Assembly (NCBI RefSeq): GCF_023554105.1
Contig: NZ_JAMJWE010000009.1
Span: 124,001-188,000 of the forward strand
DNA: 64,000 nt
Direction: 5' to 3'
From: Brucella sp. 21LCYQ03
GTDB lineage: Bacteria > Pseudomonadota > Alphaproteobacteria > Rhizobiales > Rhizobiaceae
The notes beneath the pieces were generated by a model that was not told the origin of the DNA, did not search any database, and was given only the letters and a program-made list of their open reading frames with translations. A program made the position numbers and the translations under genes. Positions 54,665 through 63,475 of the stretch are shown one piece after another (position 1 is the stretch's first letter; each line of letters starts with the position of its first letter).

Positions 54665-56065
54665 ATGGCACTCAATATGAAGCAACAGGATGCAACAGCG
54701 CTCGCCAACGCGATCGCGAAAGGCGTTTTGACTGCACGAGAGGCTATGGATGCTGCAATTGAAGCCGCAGAAAAATGGCGCCCTCTGGGCGCCATTGCAT
54801 ATCTCGACGAAGAACTTGGGCGCAGCAATGCGGAAGCTTTTGATCATAAAGCTCCATTCGCTGGTGTGCCATCGCTGTTCAAAGATTTGGGTGGCCCTTG
54901 TGCTGGACTGCCTATCCGGCTTGGCTCACGTGCCTGCGCAGATGCGCCGCGTGAACTTGATTCAGAACTAGCAGCACGTTTACGCAAAGCGGGCCTTAAT
55001 TTCTTTGGGACAACTACCGTGCCGGAATTCGGCATGGCGCTTTCGAGTGAGCCGATAAATGGCCCCCTCGCCCGCCACCCTTTCGATGAAAAGCTTTCGC
55101 CTGCCGGTTCATCCGGTGGTGCCGCTGCAGCCGTTGCAGCGGGCATTGTTTCGATAGCGCACGCAACTGATGCAGGCGGCTCGATCCGCGTTCCGGCAGC
55201 AACTTGCGGTCTGATTGGCCTCAAGCCAAGCCGTGGTGCAATGCCAGCCGGTCCGCATTTCGGCAATTATCTCGCAGGTATCGCAAGCGAATTTGCGCTG
55301 TGTCGTTCAATCCGCGATGCAAAAGCACTATTCCCGCTGGTAGCCGGAAACACTGAGAGTTTCCTGCCCGACGTAGCATTCGCATCGGACACGAACCTTT
55401 CGAAGTTGCGTATCGGCATTGTTTCGGGTGATTTGGCCAAATATCCGGTGACGAAAGAGCGTCAGCATGTGGTTGCTGATGCAGCTCGTTTTCTAGAAAT
55501 GCAGGGCCATACAATTCGCAGCATTGATGCAGGCACGCTTGCGCCGCTGATTGATGCCAGCGCAACAGGTTTTGACCGGATTATCTCGGCCAATCTAGCC
55601 TCGGCAATTGATGCATTTTCAATTGATGAAACAAAGCTCGAAAGACTAACACAGGCCGTAGCATCACGTGGGCGCAAGCTGAGCGCTATCGATCTATATG
55701 ACGCCATGAATGGTGGTGTAATGACAGCTTACCAGCTCTGGCAGATATTCCATGATGTCGACGTGCTGATTACACCGATGCTTGCGAGCGGGCCTCAGCC
55801 TATCGGCTCTTATCCGATGGATCACGACGATGTAGACGCGCATTGGCATAAGATGAATGCCTTTGCGCCTTATGCGGCATTGGCCAACATTTCCGGCTTT
55901 CCGGCGCTTTCCATGCCTTTTGGCGAGGATGCAAACGGTATGCCGCTTGCAATTCAGTTGATTGCTCCGATGGGAGCGGACAATCTTCTCTTAAACCTTG
56001 GCGAGTTGATGGAAGAGGACCATCGCTGGCAGCACAAATTTGGCGTTGCGGGGTTGAACGCATGA
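54665..56065 (+). CDS. Amidase-signature family hydrolase
   Basis: 466 aa. The Ser-cisSer-Lys triad is recognisable: lysine in SLFKDLGG (about 74), cis-serine in AGSSGGAAAAVAAG (about 149-150) and nucleophile serine in DAGGSIRVPAATCGLIGLK (about 173). The family hydrolyses amides, including ring-opened pyrimidine or purine products such as ureido compounds. It is inserted between the BMP receptor gene (21 bp) and the ATPase gene (4-bp overlap). Its substrate is therefore probably what the transporter imports, or a catabolite of it. The true substrate is unknown. Confidence 0.87.
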   Translation: MALNMKQQDATALANAIAKGVLTAREAMDAAIEAAEKWRPLGAIAYLDEELGRSNAEAFDHKAPFAGVPSLFKDLGGPCAGLPIRLGSRACADAPRELDSELAARLRKAGLNFFGTTTVPEFGMALSSEPINGPLARHPFDEKLSPAGSSGGAAAAVAAGIVSIAHATDAGGSIRVPAATCGLIGLKPSRGAMPAGPHFGNYLAGIASEFALCRSIRDAKALFPLVAGNTESFLPDVAFASDTNLSKLRIGIVSGDLAKYPVTKERQHVVADAARFLEMQGHTIRSIDAGTLAPLIDASATGFDRIISANLASAIDAFSIDETKLERLTQAVASRGRKLSAIDLYDAMNGGVMTAYQLWQIFHDVDVLITPMLASGPQPIGSYPMDHDDVDAHWHKMNAFAPYAALANISGFPALSMPFGEDANGMPLAIQLIAPMGADNLLLNLGELMEEDHRWQHKFGVAGLNA

Positions 56066-57591
56066 CCACGACAGTTCTTGAACTGCAAAATATCACCAAG
56101 CGGTTCGGCGCACTGACCGCCAATGACGATATTTCGTTGAAGCTTGAGCGCGGCGAAATCCTCGCTTTCTTGGGCGAAAACGGCGCTGGCAAAACCACGC
56201 TGATGAATATCCTTTTCGGCCATTATGTTCCCGATGAGGGCCGGGTTTTCGTCAAAGGTGCGGAAATCCCGCAGGGCAAGCCACGCGCTGCAATCAATGC
56301 AGGCGTTGGCATGGTGCATCAGCATTTTACGCTAGCTCCTAATCTCACGGTTCTGGAAAACATCATCACCGGCACCGAAAGCCTCTGGAAGCTGAAATCA
56401 GCACATGGCGCGGCACGTACCAAAATCGCCGGAATTGCCAAACGCTTTGGCTTGCAAGTCGATCCCGATGCACGGCTGGGTGATCTTTCAGTTGGCGAAC
56501 AGCAGCGCGTTGAAATTCTCAAAGCGTTGTATAATGACGCTGATATTCTGATCCTCGACGAGCCAACCGCCGTTCTGACGACACAAGAAGCAGAAGGCCT
56601 GTTTAAAACGCTCAAAGAAATGGCGCGTCAGGGCCTGTCGCTCATTTTCATTTCGCACAAACTACACGAAGTCATGTCTGCCGCTGACCGCGTTGTGGTC
56701 TTGCGCGGCGGCAAGCTCGTGGCTGAGCGTAACGCGTCGGAAACGTCGAAGGAAGAGCTGGCCGAGCTGATGGTCGGCCGCCGTGTTTCGCGCCCCTCGC
56801 GCGCCGCAGCTACCCCCGGCGAAACTTTGCTCGAAGCCAAATGCGTAACTGTCATCGAGGATAGCACTACCCGCCTGAGCGATCTCGATTTTCATCTGCG
56901 TGCTGGCGAGACGTTAGGCATTATCGGTGTCTCCGGCAATGGTCAGGCAGCACTTGGGCGACTGGTTTCAGGGCTGAGCCAGCCTGCAAGCGGTTCGCTT
57001 GTGATGTTCGGGCAAGCTGTCACCAAGTTTGATCCGCGTCAGTTTGTGGGAGCAGGTGTTGGCCGTATCCCGGAAGATCGCAATGCAGAAGGTGCTATCG
57101 GCGATCTGACGCTTTGGGAAAACGCTGTTCTGGAACGCGTGCGCGATCCGCAGTTTTCCAATGGTATTCTGGTCAATCGAACGGCTGCACGCGAGTTTAC
57201 TGATCGCATCATCAAGGACTTCGATGTGCGCGGCGGAACGCCCGACAGCCGCATTCGCCTGCTTTCGGGTGGCAATATGCAAAAGCTTATTCTGGGCCGT
57301 AATCTTGAAACGGCGCCGCGCATTCTGATTGCAGCACAGCCAACACGCGGCCTTGATGAAGGTGCGGTTGCAGCCATCCATGCCCGTATTCTAGAAGCGC
57401 GTGCCAAAGGTGCGGCTGTGTTGTTGATCTCGGAAGACCTCGACGAAATTATCGGTCTTGCCGACCGCGTGCAGGCTATCGTTAAGGGTAAGCTATCGCC
57501 GCCGATTGATGCCGATGAAGCCAATGCACAGCGACTGGGCCTGATGATGGCTGGTGAATGGCAGACACAGACTACAAAGGGGCTCAACTGA
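56062..57591 (+). CDS. BMP-type ABC transporter ATP-binding protein (two NBDs)
   Basis: 509 aa with two fused ABC domains, as in the NupA/YufO group. The first has GENGAGKTT, LSVGEQQRVEI and ILILDEPTAVL; the second has GVSGNGQAA, LSGGNMQKLILGR and the degenerate LIAAQPTRGLD. HQHFTLAPNLTVLENI is typical of nucleoside-type members. It overlaps the amidase gene by 4 bp and the next permease gene by one base. Confidence 0.9.
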   Translation: MTTTVLELQNITKRFGALTANDDISLKLERGEILAFLGENGAGKTTLMNILFGHYVPDEGRVFVKGAEIPQGKPRAAINAGVGMVHQHFTLAPNLTVLENIITGTESLWKLKSAHGAARTKIAGIAKRFGLQVDPDARLGDLSVGEQQRVEILKALYNDADILILDEPTAVLTTQEAEGLFKTLKEMARQGLSLIFISHKLHEVMSAADRVVVLRGGKLVAERNASETSKEELAELMVGRRVSRPSRAAATPGETLLEAKCVTVIEDSTTRLSDLDFHLRAGETLGIIGVSGNGQAALGRLVSGLSQPASGSLVMFGQAVTKFDPRQFVGAGVGRIPEDRNAEGAIGDLTLWENAVLERVRDPQFSNGILVNRTAAREFTDRIIKDFDVRGGTPDSRIRLLSGGNMQKLILGRNLETAPRILIAAQPTRGLDEGAVAAIHARILEARAKGAAVLLISEDLDEIIGLADRVQAIVKGKLSPPIDADEANAQRLGLMMAGEWQTQTTKGLN

Positions 57592-58634
57592 TGCGTATTG
57601 AACGACGCGAAACTCGCCCCATGGCTTTGGTAGCAACTGCTCCGATCATTGCAGTGTTTGCTGCCTTTGTGCTGGCAGGATTACTGATCGCCGCCGCCGG
57701 TGCGCCTGTGTTTGAATCTTTCAAACAGATTGCAATTGGTGCTTTTGGAACCAAGCTTTCAGTCACTGAGACCCTCACCCGCGCCACTCCTTTAATGCTA
57801 ACCGGACTTGCGGCGGCAGTCGCGTTCCGCTCCAAGCTCTGGAATATTGGTGCAGAAGGCCAATTCTATATGGGCGCGCTTGCAGTTGTGGCCTTCGGCA
57901 CGAAATTAGCGCTCCCCGCGCCCTTACTCATTCCGTTGCTGCTGATCGTTGGTGCTATTGCTGGCATGATCTTTCTGCTGATCCCGCTTGGTTTGCGCCT
58001 GCGCTTTGGCGTCGATGAAGTTGTGACCACGCTGCTGCTTAATTTCGTCGCCGTGTTGTTCGTCTCCATGATGATCGAAGGTCCGATGAAAGACCCTCTC
58101 GCTTTTGGTTGGCCGCAATCAGAGCCGATACCGGATGCGGCTGTGCTGCCAAAAATCATGTCGGGTATGCGCCTTCATATTGGCATCGTGATTGCCATCG
58201 TGCTCGCCCTCATTATTGCTTATGTGCAGAAACGCACTGTGTTCGGACTTGAAACCAAGGCTGCGGGGCTTAATCCGAAAGCCGCACGTTTCGCAGGTGT
58301 CCCGCTTGGCAAAACACTGGTGAAAGTCGCGTGCATTTCCGGTGGTCTGGCTGGTCTTGCCGGTGCCATACAAGTCATGGGCGTGAAGGGATATGTCACG
58401 ACTGACCTTTCGCCAGGCTTTGGTTATTCCGGCATTATCGTTGCCATGCTCGCCAATCTGAACCCGATTGGCGCGATTTTCTCAGCACTCTTTGCCGCCG
58501 CCATGTTTGTCGGCGCTGACGGAATGAGCCGCGCGATTGGCATTCCGAGCTTTATCGCCGATGTGACTGTGGCGCTCTCCCTGCTCACTATGCTCGTCGC
58601 CCTCTTCTTCACCCAATACAGGATCGCCCGATGA
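57591..58634 (+). CDS. BMP-type ABC transporter permease 1
   Basis: 347 aa from ATG at 57591, which overlaps the ATPase stop (TGATG). The frame is open to 57558, but that region encodes the ATPase C-terminus. It has about nine hydrophobic helices. WNIGAEGQFYMGALA and the C-terminal GFGYSGIIVAMLANLNPIGA are typical of the YufP/NupB-type permease for nucleosides. It overlaps the second permease gene by 4 bp. Confidence 0.9.
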   Translation: MRIERRETRPMALVATAPIIAVFAAFVLAGLLIAAAGAPVFESFKQIAIGAFGTKLSVTETLTRATPLMLTGLAAAVAFRSKLWNIGAEGQFYMGALAVVAFGTKLALPAPLLIPLLLIVGAIAGMIFLLIPLGLRLRFGVDEVVTTLLLNFVAVLFVSMMIEGPMKDPLAFGWPQSEPIPDAAVLPKIMSGMRLHIGIVIAIVLALIIAYVQKRTVFGLETKAAGLNPKAARFAGVPLGKTLVKVACISGGLAGLAGAIQVMGVKGYVTTDLSPGFGYSGIIVAMLANLNPIGAIFSALFAAAMFVGADGMSRAIGIPSFIADVTVALSLLTMLVALFFTQYRIAR

Positions 58635-59575
58635 ACGAGTTGATGGATATCCTGCTTTCCGCTGGCCTATGGGTCTCAGTTCTACGCATTGCAACACCGC
58701 TAATTTTCGGCACGCTCGGCGCGCTTTATTGCGAACGCGCGGGCGTACTCAATCTCGGCATTGAAGGTATCATGACCTTTGGCGCAATGATCGGCTGGCT
58801 GACGGTCTTTAACGGCGCTGATTTGTGGGTGGGCGTGCTGGCAGCCGCGGCATCGGGTGCCGTGTTTGGCTTGTTGCATGCAGCGCTGACCGTGCCGCTC
58901 GGCCTGTCACAGCATGTGGTAGGCTTGGGCATCACGCTCTTTGCCTCAAGCCTCAGCTACTTCCTGTTTCGCCTTCTTGTGCCGCTATCGTCAACGCCAC
59001 CATCAATCACGCCGTTCCAGCCAGTCAACCCATCATGGCTCGCGGACATTCCATTTATCGGACAGGTGTTTGGTACACAGACCGCACTGACATGGCTTGC
59101 CATTCCGCTGGCACTTCTGCTTGGTTATGTTCTTTTCCGCACACCGCTTGGCCTTGCCATCCGTATGACCGGTGAAAATCCGCATGCCGCCGAAGCACAA
59201 GGCATCAATCCGATCCGCGTTCGCATTTTTACGATCATGTTCGGCAGTGCGCTGATGGCCGTCGGTGGTTCGTTTCTGACGCTTTCCGCGTTCAACTCGT
59301 TCTTCCCGACCATGATGCAGGGACGCGGTTGGGTTTGTATCGCGCTCGTCGTATTCGCCTCATGGAAGCCTGCACGCGCGCTTTTGGGCGCTCTGCTCTT
59401 TGCGCTCTTTGATGCCTTCCAGCTACGCTTGCAAACGGTTTACGGCAAACTGATGCCATATCAACTCTTCCTGATGATCCCTTACATCATGTCAATTGTA
59501 GCACTCGTCGTCATGGCCCGCCGCGCACGTGTGCCGCAGGCATTGATGCAGCCCTATCGACGCGGCGAGCGCTAG
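58631..59575 (+). CDS. BMP-type ABC transporter permease 2
   Basis: 314 aa with about nine hydrophobic helices. CERAGVLNLGIEGIMTFGAM and GMNPHA-like GENPHAAEAQGINPIRVR are typical of the YufQ/NupC-type partner. It is the last gene of the operon. Together with permease 1 it forms a heterodimeric channel. No strong terminator was seen directly downstream. Confidence 0.9.
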   Translation: MNELMDILLSAGLWVSVLRIATPLIFGTLGALYCERAGVLNLGIEGIMTFGAMIGWLTVFNGADLWVGVLAAAASGAVFGLLHAALTVPLGLSQHVVGLGITLFASSLSYFLFRLLVPLSSTPPSITPFQPVNPSWLADIPFIGQVFGTQTALTWLAIPLALLLGYVLFRTPLGLAIRMTGENPHAAEAQGINPIRVRIFTIMFGSALMAVGGSFLTLSAFNSFFPTMMQGRGWVCIALVVFASWKPARALLGALLFALFDAFQLRLQTVYGKLMPYQLFLMIPYIMSIVALVVMARRARVPQALMQPYRRGER

Positions 59576-60028
59576 GTTTCGGTAAAAAACACGTTATGTT
59601 GCAAAATTTTAATTTGAACGGAGTACGGCTAAACTCCAATTTTTGTAATACAACCCATCCAGATGCCATTTATCGCCGAGGCGTGCTATGCGGCGGTGGA
59701 TAGTTGGTATAGGCATGCCCGTATTTCTCAGCCCGAGCATACACTAGTTTATGTGTGACGAATATCCTGCGATAATCCAGCAGGATAACGATGGCGACGA
59801 TAACGCGAAGAACGAATTTCAGTCAAAACCCGTTGTCACAACTGATGTTGACACTCAGGTTAAGATACCAGTGCTCTGGAACCTGCTAACTGGATCAGAT
59901 TTGTTGGCGGTTCTTTTATTTTTGAGTTGAAGTTAGAAATATTAAACACTGTGCATATAGCGAGTTTTGCATCAATATTTCAAAGATATGGGATTCCTGA
60001 TTTTAGCAAATCATGATTCTCTGTTGAG
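59576..60028. other. AT-rich intergenic region with a doubtful small ORF
   Basis: It follows the permease operon and precedes a transposase relic. No conserved gene is recognised. An open frame at 59751-59930 (59 codons, starting MCDEYPAIIQ and acidic) has no ribosome site and no recognised family, so it is not called as a gene. The region may be part of the decayed segment that follows. Confidence 0.4.
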
Positions 60029-60604
60029 ATGCCGAAGAGAACGCTTCCCTCGCTCAAGCATGCTGAAACGCTTTCACTGAACGGGTTACGCAGTCTGGTC
60101 ATGGGTCCGGTTGAGAAGTCAGATCGTGCAGAGGCTGGGCTTGAGAAGCTGGAGGCTGAAAACACAGCACTCCGTAAAGAGAATGCCGGCTCTGTCTGAA
60201 AAACACTCATCTTGAGGTTGAAAGCCAACTCCTTCGCGATGAGATTGCGCGACTGAAAAACCTGCCGCCACGACTACCGTTCAGACCGTCAGGGATGGAC
60301 AAGGCAACCGACGCGAAGGCACAGGACAAGCAGGCAGGAAGGCGCCGCGTGGACAAAACTGGATGTCGAGCGCGTTGATCGTGACGTGGTTCTTCATGCC
60401 AATGTTCCAGACGGCTCACGTTTCAAGGACTACAAAAGCTGTTACGTGGGGGATGTGGTTTTGCGCACTGTGATTATTCATTACCGGCGCGAATGCTGGG
60501 TGACACCGGACGGTAAAACAATTCTTGCGCCGCTGCCGATCCTGAAGCCTGCGACCATCTTTGATGTTGCAGACACTGCAATCACTCAACGATGCGCCGA
60601 TTGA
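60029..60604 (+). pseudogene. Degenerate transposase N-terminal fragment
   Basis: Three successive frames read as one transposase-like protein: MPKRTLPSLKHAETLSLNG with ENTALRKENA, then ESQLLRDEIARLKNLPPR and FRPSGMDKATDAKAQ, then LDVERVDRDVVLHANVPDG with VLRTVIIHYRRECWVTPDG and TILAPLP. This order matches the N-terminal coiled-coil and beta region of a transposase type common in rhizobia-related bacteria. The IS family is not assigned. Frameshifts lie near 60190-60200 and 60345-60360, and the catalytic C-terminus is missing. It is clearly non-functional. No terminal inverted repeats were found. Confidence 0.7.
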
Positions 60605-60832
60605 CATCTGTCAGCATGGCTCCATCCTGACTAGCATGTCGATCTCGTCATCCGAGCCTTCTTCAAAATGCAATTGGAAGCAGTCTTCTGCCCCAGACCA
60701 GATTATGATAGATTGAGATCAGGCGAGACTGCCTGCCAAAATGGGACCGCCACCAAATCTGCCCCGCGTACGCGCAAAACTAAATTTTTTCTATAAAAGC
60801 TAAAATCATACTGCTGAGACAAGCTCTTTTTA

Positions 60833-60868
60833 AACGAAAAGCCCCGCGAGAACGCGGGGCTTTTCGTT
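60833..60868 (-). terminator. Strong hairpin terminator downstream of PRC-barrel gene
   Basis: AACGAAAAGCCCCGCG (60833-60848) pairs perfectly with CGCGGGGCTTTTCGTT (60853-60868) around AGAA. It ends 8 bases before the PRC-barrel stop on the minus strand and is followed there by TTAAAAAG. Confidence 0.85.
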
Positions 60869-60875
60869 CAATTAT

Positions 60876-61172
60876 TTAGTCATGATGCTCAGGCATATCC
60901 TTGAGTTGCTCCTTGGTCCACTTGGTTACTGCATGAACCTGACCATCTTCATCCCGCATAAAGTTTAGATCAGCAAGCGGTACAGCAACCGGCTTGGCAC
61001 CGATACCCAGAAAACCACCAACATCAATAATTACCTGATTAACAGCACCGCCGACATGCACGTGATCGACCTTACCGATTTTGTGGTCATCGACACCGTA
61101 GACGGTGGCGCCCTCTAAGGTTTCTGGGTTCAGCTCAACCGGAGTGAGGGGAATGTGCTTGCTGTGATCCAT
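60876..61172 (-). CDS. PRC-barrel domain protein
   Basis: 98 aa. A single PRC-barrel domain is visible: EGATVYGVDDHKIGKVDHV, then VNQVIIDVGGFLGIGAKPVAVPLADL, given here in two blocks, and a tail rich in K/E and H. Such small proteins are common in alphaproteobacteria and are often stress-linked; their ligand is unknown. The gene is intact between pseudogenes and has its own terminator. A weak ribosome site (GAGGAAACC) lies upstream of the ATG. Confidence 0.85.
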   Translation of the reverse strand: MDHSKHIPLTPVELNPETLEGATVYGVDDHKIGKVDHVHVGGAVNQVIIDVGGFLGIGAKPVAVPLADLNFMRDEDGQVHAVTKWTKEQLKDMPEHHD

Positions 61173-61384
61173 TGTGGTTTCCTCTTTTCAGATTACATGA
61201 GGTAAACCCTGCTGGAAGGAAAGTGTTCCATCCAGCATTACCTAGAAGTTTAGATGATTCAGGCCTCGTTGTTGTTCATGAGCTTCAGATAAGTTAAATT
61301 TAGGCGTATTTTAATGTCGGCTGAATTCCTTGATCGATTAAATCCCGAACTCATTTTACACTAAGAAATATTGGGAAGCTGATC

Positions 61385-62609
61385 TTGCGAGCGCCGGCCA
61401 TAATTACAAAATCAAGTGATATTGATCTTCCCTTGGATCAGCTTATGGATCTCGTCCAGCAGCATACGATCAAGTATTTTCTTGATGCGTGCGATCCAAC
61501 TTCGAAATTGCGTTACGGTAGACTGAATAAAGATAGCACATCGCCAAATGGAATAATTGGTGGCCGTGTTTTTGACTTCATGGCGATTCTGATCGCCGTT
61601 TTGCGAGGTAGGATGAACCGGAGCGACGCGGTCGAGCGAATACTTCTTATGTTGAGCGCTTTGTTAAAGGTGGAGCGTTTCCACGGTGCATTCCCTGATT
61701 TTGTCGATGCTGGTTCGCTCAAAACATGTACATTTTCACGTTACGATGACGATGGTGATGTTGTTGAGACTGCACTGTTGCTGCAAGGATTACGATAGGC
61801 CCGTTCGTTTTTTGATAGAGATAATAGTTCGGAAATGCGGTTGAGAGCTACCATTTCCGACATTTCAAATGCTATGGAATGGAATTAGTACGCACCGAGA
61901 CGCGTTAGGCCATCGCTCTATTGGCATTGGAGCCCGACACATCAATGGGAAAAGAATATTCCGATTACTGGATGGAATGAAGCACTTATGGCTTATGTTC
62001 TCGAGGGTGGTGCGGAAGCTTTCCCGATCGATCCGCAGGCTTTTCATATCGGTTGGTCAAATAAGAGACGCCTCCTCAATGGCAGGGTCTTTTACGACCA
62101 ATTGTTGCCCACCGGACGCGACTTTGGTGGACCTTTGTTTCTATCGCAATACTCCTTTTGCGGATGTGATCCTCTGTCAATGGCAGATTACTACCTCGAC
62201 GATGAAGAACAGGTTCGTCTCATGCGACGATTAATTATAGGCACTGTTTAGCAAACCCGCGCGGCTATAATGGGTATGGGATTCATGCCTTGGGATTAAC
62301 CGCCTGTGACGGTCCCCGAGGATATTCTGTGAATTGTCCAGTTAGAGATCGGGGTGTAGTCGCACCGACGGCAGCTCTTTCAGGTATGCCCTTTTTGAAT
62401 GAAGAAACGGAGATAGCGTTACGCTCATTTATCCGATTTAAAGATGGCGCACTGTTCTCCGGTTTTGGATTTGTGGATTCATTTCGGCCCGATGGAAAAT
62501 GGATTGCATCGACACATTTGGCGATCAATCAGGGCCGATCGTTGCGATGATTCAGAATTATCGCTCAAGCTAATTGTGGTCTTTATTCATGCAGGATGAA
62601 CAGGTGTAA
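61385..62609 (+). pseudogene. Broken glycoamylase-like gene
   Basis: Pieces of one family, the glycoamylase-like domain (PF10091 type), read in order: LMDLVQQHTIKYFLDACDP, VFDFMAILIAVLRGRM, LLKVERFHGAFPDF, YWHWSPTHQWEKNI, ITGWNEALMAYVLEG, DFGGPLFLSQYSF, GIHALGLTACDGPRGY, GVVAPTAALSGMPF, and finally AMIQNYRS. In-frame TAG codons interrupt it at 61796-61798 and 61886-61888. The frame shifts near 62240 and near 62530, and a further stop (TAA, 62571-62573) precedes the likely original end (LFMQDEQV, TAA 62607-62609). The family is thought to act on glycans. At least five lesions make it non-functional. Confidence 0.85.
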
Positions 62610-63055
62610 TGGGGCTGATGCAGCTCAACATAACAACATCCAACGGCAGAAATTTATTTGGATAAGTGTATAGCGCAAACGATCTTTGAAACTAAATTTA
62701 AAAACAGTCAGTTGGCAAAGAATCGTTTTAGCTTGAAGCATGTCGTCAACTTGAGAAGCATTTTAAGGAATTTTAATGACTGACAACAGCACCCCAATGC
62801 AGTCGTGGCCGACGATGATGTGATAAAATGAATCGTCTAAAGATTTTTGTTGGTGCTTGTCAATATCTTCGTGGACCACTCAATTGGTTAAATGGCGTGA
62901 TGCTTCGATGGTTCCAGTTCTAAAAATTATGACCTCCTGATCAGATAGACAAATTCAGATTTTCGCTCTTAGAAAATCAAACCTCCTTGGGAACCTATAT
63001 TAGTTATTGGCGTTGTATGGGTAGAACTAAAAAATAGTTTAGGGAGATAATTCAA
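62610..63055. other. Gene-poor region with possible response-regulator remnant
   Basis: No intact gene was seen. At 62776 an AAGGA site precedes ATG and a frame starting MTDNSTP. With one frameshift it continues as NAVVADDDVI followed by KMN, which resembles the N-terminus of a response-regulator receiver domain. It soon runs into stops, so at most a short relic is present. The right end should contain the promoter of csbD (AGGGAG just before 63056). Confidence 0.35.
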
Positions 63056-63247
63056 ATGGGTAGCACCTCAGACAAGGTTTCTGGCAAGGCTAACGAAATT
63101 GCTGGAAAGGCCAAGCAATCAGTCGGCAAAGCCATTAATAACAAAGAAATGCAAGCCAAAGGTTTGGCTCAGGAAGCCAAGGGCGATGCACAGCAGGCTA
63201 AGGGTAAGGCAAAAGACGCAGTAAAGAATGTCATCGATAAAGCCTGA
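63056..63247 (+). CDS. CsbD-family stress protein
   Basis: 63 aa, small, lysine- and alanine-rich. [20 protein letters not shown] and [18 protein letters not shown], read separately, match the CsbD family, whose members are induced by general stress. A strong AGGGAG site lies about ten bases upstream. The molecular role is unknown. A hairpin follows the stop codon. Confidence 0.88.
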   Translation: MGSTSDKVSGKANEIAGKAKQSVGKAINNKEMQAKGLAQEAKGDAQQAKGKAKDAVKNVIDKA

Positions 63248-63265
63248 TTACTCGCTAATAATCTT

Positions 63266-63301
63266 AAAAGCTCGCTACTTTAATTTAGGTGGTGAGCTTT
63301 T
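63266..63301 (+). terminator. Hairpin terminator after csbD
   Basis: AAAAGCTC (63266-63273) pairs with GAGCTTTT (63294-63301). The stem extends inward by about four more pairs including G-U pairs. TTTTT follows, so rho-independent termination is likely. Confidence 0.65.
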
Positions 63302-63475
63302 TCCATTTCTGAATGCGCTTGATCGCGGATCTTATTTCTAGATGGACGGCTGCGTAATAATTAAAGCCTGATCAATCTTTCCATGCCGGATAATCTGTTC
63401 AGAGAGTTTGTTAACTTTATTGCCATCTCTACTTATCAATTCGCAGAATAGGAACACGAACTAGCAAGAGGTATC

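Noticed and set aside
62290-62550. Independent small gene of 86 codons
   Set aside because: Its translation is the C-terminal part of the broken glycoamylase-like protein, so it belongs to the pseudogene.
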